Assembly (NCBI GenBank): GCA_963722555.1
Contig: CAVRNQ010000001.1
Span: 124,001-188,000, forward strand
Origin: Bog-366 sp963722555
Lineage (GTDB): Bacteria; Acidobacteriota; Terriglobia; UBA7540
Direction of reading: 5' to 3'
Length of the DNA stretch: 64,000 nt
Shown: positions 24,905 to 35,281 of the stretch, in pieces
Layout of the letters: each line of letters starts with the position of its first letter
Position numbering within the stretch: position 1 is the stretch's first letter
Made by a program: the position numbers and the translations under genes
The notes under the pieces: generated by a model
The model's database searches: none
Seen by the model: only the letters and a program-made list of their open reading frames with translations
Told to the model about the DNA's origin: nothing

Positions 24905-26068
24905 ATGTTAGAACCTACCATTCAGCTCCTCTCGAACCTCGTCGCCACGGACTCTGTCAACCCTGCGTTGGTGCCGGGGGGCGCCGGGGAGGAGAACATT
25001 GCCCGCCTCATTGCCGCCGAGATGGGTTCGATCGGCATGAAGGTCGAACTGACCGAAGTCGCTCCCCATCGCCCGAATGTGCTGGGGGTGCTGGAAGGGG
25101 AGGCTCCCGGACGCTCCTTGATGTTTTGCGGTCACATGGATACGGTCGGCGTGGGGGGGATGGCAGCCCCGTTCTCTCCCCTCACGCGCGAGGGCCGGCT
25201 CTACGGCCGCGGATCGCAAGACATGAAAGGCGGCGTGGCGGCGATGCTCGGAGCAGCGCGCCAGCTCGCGTCCTCCGGCGGACTCCCGGCAGGAAAGTTG
25301 ATCGTTGCCGCCGTGGCGGATGAGGAGCACGCCAGCCTGGGTGCGCAAGAAGTTGCAAGGCGCTGGCGGGCCGACGGCGCCGTGATCACGGAGCCCACGG
25401 ACCTTGAGATCGCCCTGGCCCACCGGGGATTCTCCTGGGTCGAGGTTAGAACCCGGGGGATTGCTGCGCACGGCAGCAAGCCGCGCGACGGCCGTGACGC
25501 AATCTTCCGCATGGGAAAGGTGCTGAATCGCCTGGCCAAGCTGGATCGTGAATTGCAGGCGCTGCCCCCGCATGCGATCCAGGGCACCGCCTCGCTGCAC
25601 GCCTCCCTGATCAGCGGCGGCCAGGAGCTCAGCAGCTATCCGGACAACTGCCTTCTCCAGTTCGAGCGACGCACCACGAGTGCTGAGCCCGATGGAGTCG
25701 CTCTCCGCGAGATTCACAATATCCTGAGGACTTTGAAAGAGGAGGACGAAGAGTTCGAGGCCTCCGCCGAGCTCATTCTGGAGCGGTCAGCATTCGAAAT
25801 TCCCAGTGAACATGCGCTGCCCAAGCTATTACGAGCAGCGCTGACCCGGGTGGGGCGAATGCCGCGTGAGGGAGGCGTTACCTTCTGGACCGATGCCGCC
25901 ATCCTGGCGCGGGCAGGAATCCCGACAGTAATCTTCGGCCCGGGGGGAGCAGGACTGCACAGCCGGGAAGAGTTTGTGTATGTGGAGGACGTGCTTGCCT
26001 GCCGGGATGTGCTGGCAGAACTGGCCCGCATGTTCTGCGCGGGAAGAGCCACCGTCCCCGCTTCCTGA
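24905..26068 (+). CDS. M20-family metallopeptidase (ArgE/DapE-like), second copy
   Basis: The 387-residue protein shows the zinc motifs MFCGHMDTVGVGG, GRGSQDMKGGVAAML, AVADEEHASLGAQ with the catalytic glutamate, ITEPTDLEIALAHRG, and HSREEFVYVEDVL near the C-terminus. A dimerisation lid lies in the middle. It differs clearly from the hydrolase at 11766. It could be acetylornithine deacetylase or a peptidase; nothing nearby decides. The ATG at 24905 lies just outside the MITE-like element. A TTG at 24890 inside the region is an alternative. Confidence 0.82.
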   Translation: MLEPTIQLLSNLVATDSVNPALVPGGAGEENIARLIAAEMGSIGMKVELTEVAPHRPNVLGVLEGEAPGRSLMFCGHMDTVGVGGMAAPFSPLTREGRLYGRGSQDMKGGVAAMLGAARQLASSGGLPAGKLIVAAVADEEHASLGAQEVARRWRADGAVITEPTDLEIALAHRGFSWVEVRTRGIAAHGSKPRDGRDAIFRMGKVLNRLAKLDRELQALPPHAIQGTASLHASLISGGQELSSYPDNCLLQFERRTTSAEPDGVALREIHNILRTLKEEDEEFEASAELILERSAFEIPSEHALPKLLRAALTRVGRMPREGGVTFWTDAAILARAGIPTVIFGPGGAGLHSREEFVYVEDVLACRDVLAELARMFCAGRATVPAS

Positions 26069-26083
26069 CAGCGGAGCAAGGAC

Positions 26084-26656
26084 CTACGACCCGCTTCCCC
26101 CGCCCGCTTTTTTCTCCAGGGCCGGCAGGATGTGCTGCGTCACGTAATGCTCATAGCGGGCCTGAACCTCATCGGTAACCGGAGCGGTTCCGAGCGGCCC
26201 TCCCGGCGACGTGGGCTGAAAATAGACGTCGCCCGGCCGGCCAAAGGAGCCCGGATCAGTTTTCGTGAATTTCTCGCCGTCGCTTTCGGCAAAATCGTAA
26301 ATTTCCTTGGCGTTGTAAGTCTTCAACTGCTCGGGTGAGAGTTGATCGACCGTCCGGACGACAATCCGGAGTTTCCCAAAAGCGCGGCCCTTGTCGTAGT
26401 CAACGCGCAGAACGTGCTGCTGCACCTGCCCCGGGTTCTGCGGATCATTGATGGTATCCGCCAGCAAGCGGAAATCCTCGAGCTTGCCGCCCAGTTTCGA
26501 ATCCAACAGGTTGTAGAGGCGGAGGGTTGGGTCATCCGAGCTGACCGCGGGGAGCTTATCCTTCGCACCCAGCAGAGCGGCACGGCCGCCTCCGCAAAGC
26601 AGGATCGTCAATAGAGCCCCACAACTGATTGGAAGTGCCCGCGATTTGGATCTCAT
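26084..26656 (-). CDS. Secreted protein of unknown function
   Basis: The 190-residue protein has a signal peptide (MRSKSRALPISCGALLTILL). The mature part is hydrophilic and alpha/beta, with LYNLLDSKLGGKLEDFRLLADT, HVLRVDYDKGRAFGKLRIVVRTV and KEIYDFAESDGEKFTKTDPGSFGRPGDVYF. I do not recognise a family. The start follows GGGAGGGACC. It is convergent with the M20 gene. Confidence 0.65.
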   Translation of the reverse strand: MRSKSRALPISCGALLTILLCGGGRAALLGAKDKLPAVSSDDPTLRLYNLLDSKLGGKLEDFRLLADTINDPQNPGQVQQHVLRVDYDKGRAFGKLRIVVRTVDQLSPEQLKTYNAKEIYDFAESDGEKFTKTDPGSFGRPGDVYFQPTSPGGPLGTAPVTDEVQARYEHYVTQHILPALEKKAGGGSGS

Positions 26657-26810
26657 GGTCCCTCCCAGGACGCGCCCGCTGCGAGTAAAATAGCCTTCGA
26701 TGTGGCCAATGCGTGGGACCGCACTGGGAAGATACTACTCCCCGTTGAGAGGGCAACACAATAGCCCAGTTAGTAAACTGGGGCTGCGGCACCTGGGGCA
26801 GGACCCCGGA

Positions 26811-26855
26811 GAGCAGGCAGCGGAGTGTAAGCAGTAGGCAGAAAGCAGAAGAAGA
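26811..26855. repeat. Weak heptamer array (CAGNNNN steps)
   Basis: CAG recurs every 7 or 14 bases (GAGCAGG, CAGCGGA, GTGTAAG, CAGTAGG, CAGAAAG, CAGAAGA). It is more degraded than the other arrays. It lies between two minus-strand genes. Confidence 0.5.
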
Positions 26856-26895
26856 TACCCCCCCGCGCCGGGTACTTCGGGCTGGCGGACCGTCC

Positions 26896-29304
26896 TCACG
26901 GATAAAGCAGATACTGGGCGCGGAGTTTCTTGAACTTCTCCAAGGCATCCTGCCAGTCGTACCAGATGCGCTGGGGGTCGCGGCCCGCGCGGATCGATTC
27001 CAGCACCTTGGTGCTGCCGATCAAACGCCGTGAGCCATCCAAATTGAACTCCTTGGGAAAAAGCTTCCAGAGCGCGGCCACCAGCTCCACACCCATCTCG
27101 GTCGGCTCCAGGGCCTGCCGGTCGAGCAACACGATCTGCACGCCGTGGCACAACTCCCCCGCAAAATTGCTGGTGAGCGGCCTGAAATCCATGGGCAGAA
27201 AGCGCACTCCCTGAACCTCCCGGCCGTTCAGGTACGCGGCCAATTCCTTTCCGTTGATCCACGGCGCTCCCACCATTTCGAAAGGCGAATCGGTACCGCG
27301 GCCCAAGCTGACGTTCGCCCCCTCCACCAGGCAGACGCCCGGATAGAGGATTTCTTCCGTCAGGTTCCGCAGGTTCGGTGAGGGAGGAATCCAGGCCTGC
27401 CCCGTCTCATCGAACCAGTCCGTTCGCTGCCAGTCCCGCATCTTCACCACGTGCAGCTTCGCGTCCAGATGATTTTCGTGGTTGTACATTTCCGCGAGCT
27501 CTCCCACCGTCATGCCGTGGCGCACGGGCATGGGGAAGTAGCCAATGAACGAGCGCAGGTCCAGGTCCAGCAGGGGCCCTTGGACATCCACGCCATCGAT
27601 CGGATTCGGCCGGTCGAGGACATAGAACTCCATTCCCTTCTTGCTGGCGGCTTCCAGCGTATATCCGAGCGTGGTGATGTAAGTGTAGAAACGGGCGCCG
27701 ACGTCCTGAATGTCGAAGACCAGCGCATCGATACCTTCCAGCATGGCGTCCGTGGGCCGCTCCACGTCACCGAACAGGCTGTAGACGGGCAGGCCGGTCG
27801 CGGCGTCGCGGGTGGAGTCAACCGGGGCGCCTTCCGCTGCGGAGCCCGCCAGTCCGTGCTCCGGGCTGAACAGCGCCACCAACCTCACGCCCGGCGCGCG
27901 ATAGAGCACGTCGATCGAGCGGCGCCCGTCGCTCGCGAGGCCGGTGTGATTGGCAATCAGCCCCACCCGCTTCCCCTCGAGCGGCGCGAAGTTTTCCCCC
28001 TCCAGCACATCGATGCCGGTCTTCACCTTGCCGTTTCTCAAGCCCTGCAGCCGGTAGCCTTTCATGAGCTCAAAATACCCGGTCAGCGAGCGGCGGCTGG
28101 CCAGGACTTGCTCGGCGGAAGCCGGCCCCAGCGCGCCCGCCACGAGCGTCGCCACCTGCGTGCGCAGTGGCACCACGTCACCTTTGCCATCCGGGTGAAC
28201 GCGGTTGGTCAGGATGATCACGTAAGTTTTCGTTACCGGGTCAATCCACAGAGAGGTGCCCGTGAAGCCCGTGTGCCCGAAGGAGCCCACGTCGTACAAC
28301 TCGCCGCGGTTCGAAGCGAAGGGCGATTCGATGTCCCAACCCAGTCCGCGCAGCACCATCTTGTTGGGGGGGGTCTGCGGCGTGGTCATTTTCTCCACCG
28401 TCAGCGGGCTCAGGATGCTCACACCGTTGTACGTGCCGCCCGCGAGCAGCATCTCGGCAAAGATGCCAAGATCGTCGGCGGTCGAAAACAGGCCCGCGTG
28501 CCCCGCCACGCCTCCCATGTTGTAGGCGGTGGGGTCGTGGACTTCGCCCCAAAGCATCGTGCCGCTTTCGCCGTGCTGGTACTGGGTGGGCGCGATGCGC
28601 TCGCGCAGCGAGGCGGGGGGCTTGAAGGAAGTGTCCTTCATGCCCAGCGGCTTGAAGATGTGCTCCCGGCAGTAAACATCCAGCGGCTCTCCCGATACGC
28701 GCTGCACCAACTCCCCCAGCGTCTCAAAATTGATGTCGCTGTATATGAAGCGCGTGCCGGGCGGCAGGATAGGCTTCTCGGCCACAATCGCCGCGAGCGC
28801 CGTCGCGTAACCCGACCAGTCCGGTTTCAGATCGAGATCCGGGCGCAGGCCGGAATAGTGCGTCATCAGCTCGCGCACGGTGATCAACTCTTTCCCGTTC
28901 TCTTTGAATTCCGGCCAGTAATCCGCCACGGGAGCACTAAGCAGGATTTTCCCCTGCTCCACAAGCTGCATCACGGCGGTCGTGGTAGCGATCACCTTGG
29001 TGAGCGAGGCCATGTCAAAGATCGTGTTCAAGGTCATCGGCCGCCGCTCGGGGACCAGCGAGCGCTCGCCAAACGCCCGGCGATAGACCACCTTGCCCTG
29101 CTGGCCGACGAGGACCACGGCTCCCGGGCACTTCCGGTCGCGGATGGCTTGCTCGACCACGGAAGCGATGCCCGCCAGGCGCGGCTCGCTCAAAGCCGGC
29201 GAAGGCGCCGCAACCTCCGGCCGCCCCACGGCGGCGGCCAGGCAAGGCCCTGCCCACAAGCTTGCCGTCAAAACACCAGACACCAACCAGCGACGTTGAA
29301 TCAC
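26896..29304 (-). CDS. Secreted serine hydrolase fused to NamZ-type exo-muramidase (DUF1343)
   Basis: The 802-residue protein has a signal peptide (MIQRRWLVSGVLTASLWAGP). Residues 40-400 are a class C beta-lactamase/esterase-like domain with SLTK at 100-103, IYSDINFETLG, and GSFGHTGFTGTSLWIDP. Residues 425-802 are DUF1343, the family of NamZ, which removes MurNAc from muropeptide ends: GKRVGLIANHTG, ALFSPEHGLAGSA, DALVFDIQDVGARFYTY, DRPNPI, and GVCLVEGANVSLGRGTDSPFE. The symporter, murQ and murA downstream on the other strand suggest a cell-wall sugar salvage role. The frame ends normally. Confidence 0.88.
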   Translation of the reverse strand: MIQRRWLVSGVLTASLWAGPCLAAAVGRPEVAAPSPALSEPRLAGIASVVEQAIRDRKCPGAVVLVGQQGKVVYRRAFGERSLVPERRPMTLNTIFDMASLTKVIATTTAVMQLVEQGKILLSAPVADYWPEFKENGKELITVRELMTHYSGLRPDLDLKPDWSGYATALAAIVAEKPILPPGTRFIYSDINFETLGELVQRVSGEPLDVYCREHIFKPLGMKDTSFKPPASLRERIAPTQYQHGESGTMLWGEVHDPTAYNMGGVAGHAGLFSTADDLGIFAEMLLAGGTYNGVSILSPLTVEKMTTPQTPPNKMVLRGLGWDIESPFASNRGELYDVGSFGHTGFTGTSLWIDPVTKTYVIILTNRVHPDGKGDVVPLRTQVATLVAGALGPASAEQVLASRRSLTGYFELMKGYRLQGLRNGKVKTGIDVLEGENFAPLEGKRVGLIANHTGLASDGRRSIDVLYRAPGVRLVALFSPEHGLAGSAAEGAPVDSTRDAATGLPVYSLFGDVERPTDAMLEGIDALVFDIQDVGARFYTYITTLGYTLEAASKKGMEFYVLDRPNPIDGVDVQGPLLDLDLRSFIGYFPMPVRHGMTVGELAEMYNHENHLDAKLHVVKMRDWQRTDWFDETGQAWIPPSPNLRNLTEEILYPGVCLVEGANVSLGRGTDSPFEMVGAPWINGKELAAYLNGREVQGVRFLPMDFRPLTSNFAGELCHGVQIVLLDRQALEPTEMGVELVAALWKLFPKEFNLDGSRRLIGSTKVLESIRAGRDPQRIWYDWQDALEKFKKLRAQYLLYP

Positions 29305-29314
29305 GGCTTACCTC

Positions 29315-29384
29315 GATTCATTGATTCATTGATTCACTGATTCAGTGATTCACTGATTCACTGATTCATTGATTCACTGATTCC
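29315..29384. repeat. Octamer tandem array (CTGATTCA type)
   Basis: After GATTCA come eight 8-base units: TTGATTCA, TTGATTCA, CTGATTCA, GTGATTCA, CTGATTCA, CTGATTCA, TTGATTCA and CTGATTCC. Only the first base varies in most. It sits 11 bases before the start of the muramidase gene. The same octamer in the opposite orientation forms the arrays at 32598 and 33092. Confidence 0.95.
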
Positions 29385-29386
29385 CT

Positions 29387-29815
29387 TGTCATCCTGAGCG
29401 TAGCGAAGGATCCTTTTCATTTGACTCAGGATAAACTGCGCGAAGAATCTCGCTCTGCCCGCTCTGCAGAAACTCGACGCGTAAGTCATTCAGATTCAGC
29501 ATCGCTTGCGCTGTCATTCTGAGCCCGCTTTTTGGGCGAAGAATCCCCGTAGTTTACTCTGTTCGCCGACCCCGCGCGAAATGCCGGGATCCTTCGTCGG
29601 CCGCCGCGGCGGCCTCCTCAGGATGACACTTCGACGGATTTTTCCTCAACGGCCCAGGCCGGGGCAAGCCCCGGCCCTACATCTCCGCTCCGCGCCATCC
29701 CGCCACGAGCCTCCCCCGGACGAGTTTGCCTTTCGGCGCTACGAGCTTTGCTATATACTTCGCGGGCTCCTTGTGTCAATGCAAGGTTAAAAAAAACTGG
29801 AAGGACCTTGTACCC
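29387..29815. repeat. Composite of degraded palindromic repeats
   Basis: TGTCATCCTGAGCGTAGCGA, TGTCATTCTGAGCC and TCCTCAGGATGACA are pieces of the 1299-1434 family. GGCCGGGGCAAGCCCCGGCC follows as a separate palindrome. This is the divergent gap between the muramidase and symporter genes, so promoters must lie among the repeats. No gene is seen. Confidence 0.7.
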
Positions 29816-31609
<1,794 letters not shown>

Positions 31610-31631
31610 ATCTCTCTGGGGAACGCCATGG

Positions 31632-31683
31632 TAGGGGCGACCCTCGTGGTCGCCCAGGGCAGGCACAAGGCCTGCCCCTACGA
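31632..31683. repeat. Palindromic repeat before murQ
   Basis: TAGGGGCGACCCTCGTGGTC with GCCC, then GGGCAGGCACAAGGCCTGCCCCTA: two hairpins, each with arms ending in the TAGGGGC/GCCCCTA border. It fills the symporter-murQ gap and keeps a frame open upstream of the true murQ start. Confidence 0.7.
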
Positions 31684-31696
31684 ACGTTTGCAGGCT

Positions 31697-32599
31697 ATGA
31701 AAGCAAAACCGCGCGAACGCATAACCGAGCGAACGAACCCGGCCTCGGAGTCGCTGGACACCAAGGCCACGCGCGAAATCCTGCGCATCATCAACCGCGA
31801 GGACGACCGCGTAGTGCCTGCGGTCCGCAAGGCGCTTCCCCAAATTACTCGTGCGGTTGACCTGGCGGTCGAAGCCGTGCGCAAGGGCGGGCGGCTGGTT
31901 TACCTGGGCACGGGCACCAGCGGACGGCTGGGGGCGCTGGACGCGGCGGAAGCGATGCCCACCTTCGCGACGGACCGCGTCGTCGCGGTCGTGGCCGGCG
32001 CGCCCGCCTCGCTGACCCGCTCGGTGGAAGGAGTTGAGGACGACCCTCGCCAGGCCGTGCGGGACCTCCGGAAGATCAAGTTCAACCGCCGCGACCTTCT
32101 GGTAGGAATCGCCGCCAGCGGCCGCACCCCTTACGTCCTGGGCGGGATGCGCTATGCGCGGAGACTGGGTGCGAAGGTTGTCGGCCTCACCTCGAACCCG
32201 GACGCGCCGATGAAAACCCTGGCGCATGTCTCCATCATCCCGGTGGTGGGCCCGGAGGTGATCGCGGGGTCCAGCCGCATGAAGGCCGGGACGGCGCAGA
32301 AACTCGTGCTCAACATGCTTTCCACTGCCACCATGGTGCGACTGGGACGCGTGCTCTCCCACTGGATGGTCTGCGTGCAGGTGACGAATCAGAAACTCCG
32401 GAAACGCGCCCAGGGAATCGTGATGAGGCTCACGGGCGCAAGCGAGATGGCAGCAGCCCGGGCTTTGCGGGAGTCCGGAGACAACCTGCCCGTGGCACTA
32501 CTGATGCTGCTGAAACAGATTCCCAGGGCCGAAGCCGCTCGCCAGATCGAGCAAGGGCCGAGCGCGGCGAAGGTCTTGCGCGAGGCGATGAGGAAGTGA
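31697..32599 (+). CDS. murQ: N-acetylmuramic acid 6-phosphate etherase
   Basis: MurQ cleaves the lactyl ether of MurNAc-6-phosphate to GlcNAc-6-phosphate and D-lactate in the cytoplasm. The 300-residue protein has the SIS-domain motifs YLGTGTSGRLGALDAAEAMPTF, GIAASGRTPYVLGGMRYAR and VGPEVIAGSSRMKAGTAQKLVLNMLSTATMVRLG, and the C-terminal helical LTGASEMAAARAL. The ATG at 31697 starts MKAKPRERITERTNP; the longer frame upstream is repeat DNA. Its TGA stop lies at the first bases of an octamer array. The kinase needed to make its substrate is not in the window. Confidence 0.95.
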   Translation: MKAKPRERITERTNPASESLDTKATREILRIINREDDRVVPAVRKALPQITRAVDLAVEAVRKGGRLVYLGTGTSGRLGALDAAEAMPTFATDRVVAVVAGAPASLTRSVEGVEDDPRQAVRDLRKIKFNRRDLLVGIAASGRTPYVLGGMRYARRLGAKVVGLTSNPDAPMKTLAHVSIIPVVGPEVIAGSSRMKAGTAQKLVLNMLSTATMVRLGRVLSHWMVCVQVTNQKLRKRAQGIVMRLTGASEMAAARALRESGDNLPVALLMLLKQIPRAEAARQIEQGPSAAKVLREAMRK

Positions 32600-32690
32600 G
32601 TCAGTGAATCAGTGAATCAGTGAATCAGTGAGTCAGTGAATCAGTGGAGGAAATGATTCAGTGACTCACTGGCACAGTGATTCAGTGAAT
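32598..32690 (+). repeat. Octamer array left of four-helix-bundle gene
   Basis: GTGAGTCA, GTGAATCA x3, GTGAGTCA, GTGAATCA run head to tail, then GTGGAGGAAA and a mirrored part (TGATTCAGTGACTCACTGGC). The first GTGA contains the murQ stop codon. It shares GGAGGAAATGATTCAGTGA with the array on the right. Confidence 0.93.
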
Positions 32691-32730
32691 AAATGGGTTA
32701 GAGTGGGCATGAGGCATCGACGAAAACACC

Positions 32731-33096
32731 ATGACGAACGCGACCGTTGAACTGAAAAATCGGAGCAAGAGATTTGCGTTGGAAATCATTCGGCTGTTCC
32801 GCTCGCTTCCAAAAGGGGAGGATGTCCGCATCATTGCCAGGCAGCTTTTGCGTTCTGGTACGTCGGTGGCCGCAAACTATCGTGCAGCGTGCCGAGCGCG
32901 CTCCCGAGCGGAGTTTTTGGCGAAGATCGGCATTGTCGTCGAGGAAGCGGACGAGTCTGTATTTTGGTTGGAGCTTCTCGTGGAAAGTGGTATGGCACAG
33001 CAAGACCTGGTCACACCTGTCGCAAAGGAAGCGAACGAGCTCCTGGCGATTTTCGCTGCCTCTCAACGTACCGCGAGGCAAGGCATGAGAAACTGA
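32731..33096 (+). CDS. Four-helix-bundle protein (S23/Avd-like), second copy
   Basis: The 121-residue protein has the same family pattern as that at 15405: LKNRSKRFALEIIRLFRSLP, RIIARQLLRSGTSVAANYRAACRARSRAEFLAKIGIVVEEADESVFWLELLVESG. The shared core is RQLLRSxTSVxANY and the ExxESxxWLxLLVxSG helix. Identity outside that is low, so the two are old paralogues rather than a recent duplication. Octamer arrays flank it on both sides, and its TGA stop sits inside the right-hand array. It interrupts the murQ-murA stretch. No cognate enzyme is seen. Confidence 0.8.
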   Translation: MTNATVELKNRSKRFALEIIRLFRSLPKGEDVRIIARQLLRSGTSVAANYRAACRARSRAEFLAKIGIVVEEADESVFWLELLVESGMAQQDLVTPVAKEANELLAIFAASQRTARQGMRN

Positions 33097-33184
33097 ATCA
33101 GTAAGAAACTGGATCAGTGAATCACTGAATCAGTGAGTCATTGGAGGAAATGATTCAGTGATTCACTGACTCAGTGATACAGTC
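33092..33184 (+). repeat. Octamer array right of four-helix-bundle gene
   Basis: CTGAATCAGTAAGAAACTGG, then ATCAGTGA, ATCACTGA, ATCAGTGA, GTCATTGG, AGGAAATGATTCAGTGATTC, ACTGACTCAGTGATACAGT. It contains the stop of the four-helix-bundle gene and ends 11 bases before the murA start. It is a direct-repeat relative of 32598-32690. Confidence 0.9.
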
Positions 33185-33195
33185 CGGGTGATCGC

Positions 33196-34488
33196 ATGGA
33201 CAAATTCCAAATTACCGGCGGGCGGCCTTTGCAGGGCCGGGTGGCGATCAGCGGCGCCAAAAACGCGGCGCTGCCGGCCATGACCGCGGCGCTACTGACC
33301 GACCAACGTGTGATTCTTCGCAACATTCCGCGCGTACGCGACATCAGCACGCTGCGCAGCCTGTTGGAAGACCTGGGAGTGGATTCCTCCGTCACGCACG
33401 AGGCGCACGGCAATCGCATTGAAATCGCAACCCGCCAATTGCTCAATCCGGTGGCGCCCTACGAACTGGTCAAGCAGATGCGCGCCTCCGTGCTGGTGCT
33501 CGGACCGCTCGTGGCGCGCTTCGGGCAGGCGCGCGTTTCGTTGCCGGGCGGCTGCGCCATCGGCGTCCGGCCCATCAACCTCCACATCCAGGGGCTCGAG
33601 AAACTCGGGGCAACGATCACCTTCGACCATGGCTACGTCAACGCGCAGGCGAACGGCTTGCGGGGGACCGATTTCCGCTTCGATAGGATATCTGTGACCG
33701 GCACCGAGAATCTCATGATGGCGGCGGCGCTCGCCGAAGGAGATACGGTCCTGGAAAACGCCGCGCGCGAGCCGGAAGTTCAGGACCTCGCCGACCTGCT
33801 CAACAAAATGGGCGCCCACATCGAAGGCGCGGGAACCGGCCAGATCCGTATTCGCGGCGCCAGCCGCCTGCACGGCGCCGAGCACACCGTGGTCCCCGAC
33901 CGCATTGAGGCCGCAACCTTTCTGACCGCCGCCGCCATTACCGGCGGGGAGCTCGTGGTGGAACGCTGCAATCCGGGGCACCTTACGGCGATCGTCGCCA
34001 AACTGCACGAGGTGGGAGTGCGAGTGCTGCCCGCCGACGAGCCCGGCGCGGACGGCAACCAGGCGCTCCGCGTCAAAGCCGAAGGCAAGTTGCAGGCCGC
34101 CGACATGACCACCGAGGAATATCCCGGCTTCCCTACCGACATGCAGGCTCAGTACATGGCGCTTATGACGCAGGCCGGCGGTTCGTCCGCGATTACCGAA
34201 ACCATCTTCGAAAACCGCTTCTTGCACGCTCTGGAATTGGTGCGCATGGGCGCGGACATCATGGTCAACGGCCGCCACGCCCTGGTGCGCGGCAAGACTT
34301 CCCTGAGCGGGGCAGAGATTCAGGCCTCCGATCTGCGCGCCAGCGCCTCGCTGGTGCTGGCCGGATTGGCTGCACAAGGCGAGACCCTGATCGACCGGGT
34401 CTATCATATCGATCGCGGCTATGAGCGTATCGAAGAAAAGCTCACCCAGGTGGGCGCCCGAATCAACCGCATCTCCGAATCCGACTAA
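33196..34488 (+). CDS. murA: UDP-N-acetylglucosamine 1-carboxyvinyltransferase
   Basis: MurA transfers enolpyruvate to UDP-GlcNAc, the first committed step of peptidoglycan synthesis and the target of fosfomycin. The 430-residue protein is full length: FQITGGRPLQGRVAISGAKNAALP with the catalytic lysine, LPGGCAIGVRPINLHIQGLEKLGA with the loop cysteine that fosfomycin modifies, TGTENLMMAAALAEGDT, and QAQYMALMTQAGGSS. The cysteine is present, so no intrinsic resistance is predicted from this site. The ATG at 33196 follows GGGTGATCGC. Confidence 0.97.
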   Translation: MDKFQITGGRPLQGRVAISGAKNAALPAMTAALLTDQRVILRNIPRVRDISTLRSLLEDLGVDSSVTHEAHGNRIEIATRQLLNPVAPYELVKQMRASVLVLGPLVARFGQARVSLPGGCAIGVRPINLHIQGLEKLGATITFDHGYVNAQANGLRGTDFRFDRISVTGTENLMMAAALAEGDTVLENAAREPEVQDLADLLNKMGAHIEGAGTGQIRIRGASRLHGAEHTVVPDRIEAATFLTAAAITGGELVVERCNPGHLTAIVAKLHEVGVRVLPADEPGADGNQALRVKAEGKLQAADMTTEEYPGFPTDMQAQYMALMTQAGGSSAITETIFENRFLHALELVRMGADIMVNGRHALVRGKTSLSGAEIQASDLRASASLVLAGLAAQGETLIDRVYHIDRGYERIEEKLTQVGARINRISESD

Positions 34489-35037
34489 CCCCCAGAATCT
34501 GAGCAACCGCGCGCGGAATAGCGCGTCCCCACTTTCAAACGCGCGTTTAACAACTTGCAACGAGAAGGGTACGCCAAGCAGTGCTTCGCCCGCCATTACC
34601 GCGGCCACAGGGGATTTCTAGTAACTTTAAACTTTGCTTATGTACCGCCTGAACATTACCCCTTGGCTAATGCTTCACAATCTTGAGTCCAGTCCGGCAT
34701 TACCAGCCCAGGAACCTGCGGGCATTTTCGCCTCGCGGGGGCTGGCATTACATCATCCATCTTGCCAGCGTGGTCGACCGATCCCCTAACTTATTAATTG
34801 TAAAGGCTTAATATCACAATGACGAGTCCTTTCCGATTGCCTAAGGGGTACAAAGAGCGCCGTTCTGCCGTCGGGAGAAGAATGCGGGGGCGCATCCGCT
34901 CCTTGCCCTGGAACGCGTTCAAGCAGGCGGAATCGTGGCCGAACTGGCTGACATCAAATATCCTTGAATTTCACATGGTTCAATTCGCGCCAAGTACTTT
35001 ATTGCAGATAATTGTGCTGGAAAGGGAGGTAACGACT
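34489..35037. other. Intergenic region, no gene recognised
   Basis: These 549 bases are less GC-rich than their surroundings. An open frame from 34819 joins the small repeat protein but has no family resemblance. A good ribosome site (AAAGGGAGGT) lies at the end, serving the small gene at 35038. I see no palindromic repeat and no RNA fold I can name. Confidence 0.5.
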
Positions 35038-35217
35038 ATGCTAAGCTCAATGATGAATGAGGCTGCCATTGGTCCCATGCCGTGGCCGCCGAGGAACCGG
35101 ACAGCGATCGGGCCTATGCCCTGGCCGCCGAGGAATGGGGCAACCATTGGCCCCATGCCCTGGCCGCCGAGCAATCGGACAACGATCGGGCCCATGCCCT
35201 GGCCGCCGGTTGTCTAA
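35038..35217 (+). CDS. 59-residue protein with four 13-residue IGPMPWPP repeats
   Basis: After a short leader (MLSSMMNEA) the protein is four units: AIGPMPWPPRNRT, AIGPMPWPPRNGA, TIGPMPWPPSNRT, TIGPMPWPPVV. The codons differ silently between units (for example GGT, GGG, GGC, GGG for the glycine), so the peptide rather than the DNA seems to be conserved. GGGAGG lies eight bases before the ATG. There is no signal peptide. It precedes two membrane-protein genes on the same strand by 64 bases. It could be a modified-peptide precursor with repeated cores, or a small Pro-rich binding protein. Function is unknown. Confidence 0.7.
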   Translation: MLSSMMNEAAIGPMPWPPRNRTAIGPMPWPPRNGATIGPMPWPPSNRTTIGPMPWPPVV

Positions 35218-35281
35218 GTGAGTCTATGGCCGGGATGGGCAGAGCTGCTGAGCCCCGGTTCCGCCCATCCGGGCCAAACAT

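Noticed and set aside
27451..29340. A 629-codon open frame on the plus strand opposite the muramidase gene
   Set aside because: It is the mirror of a strongly coding minus-strand gene in GC-rich DNA and has no domain pattern. The minus-strand protein has clear catalytic motifs.
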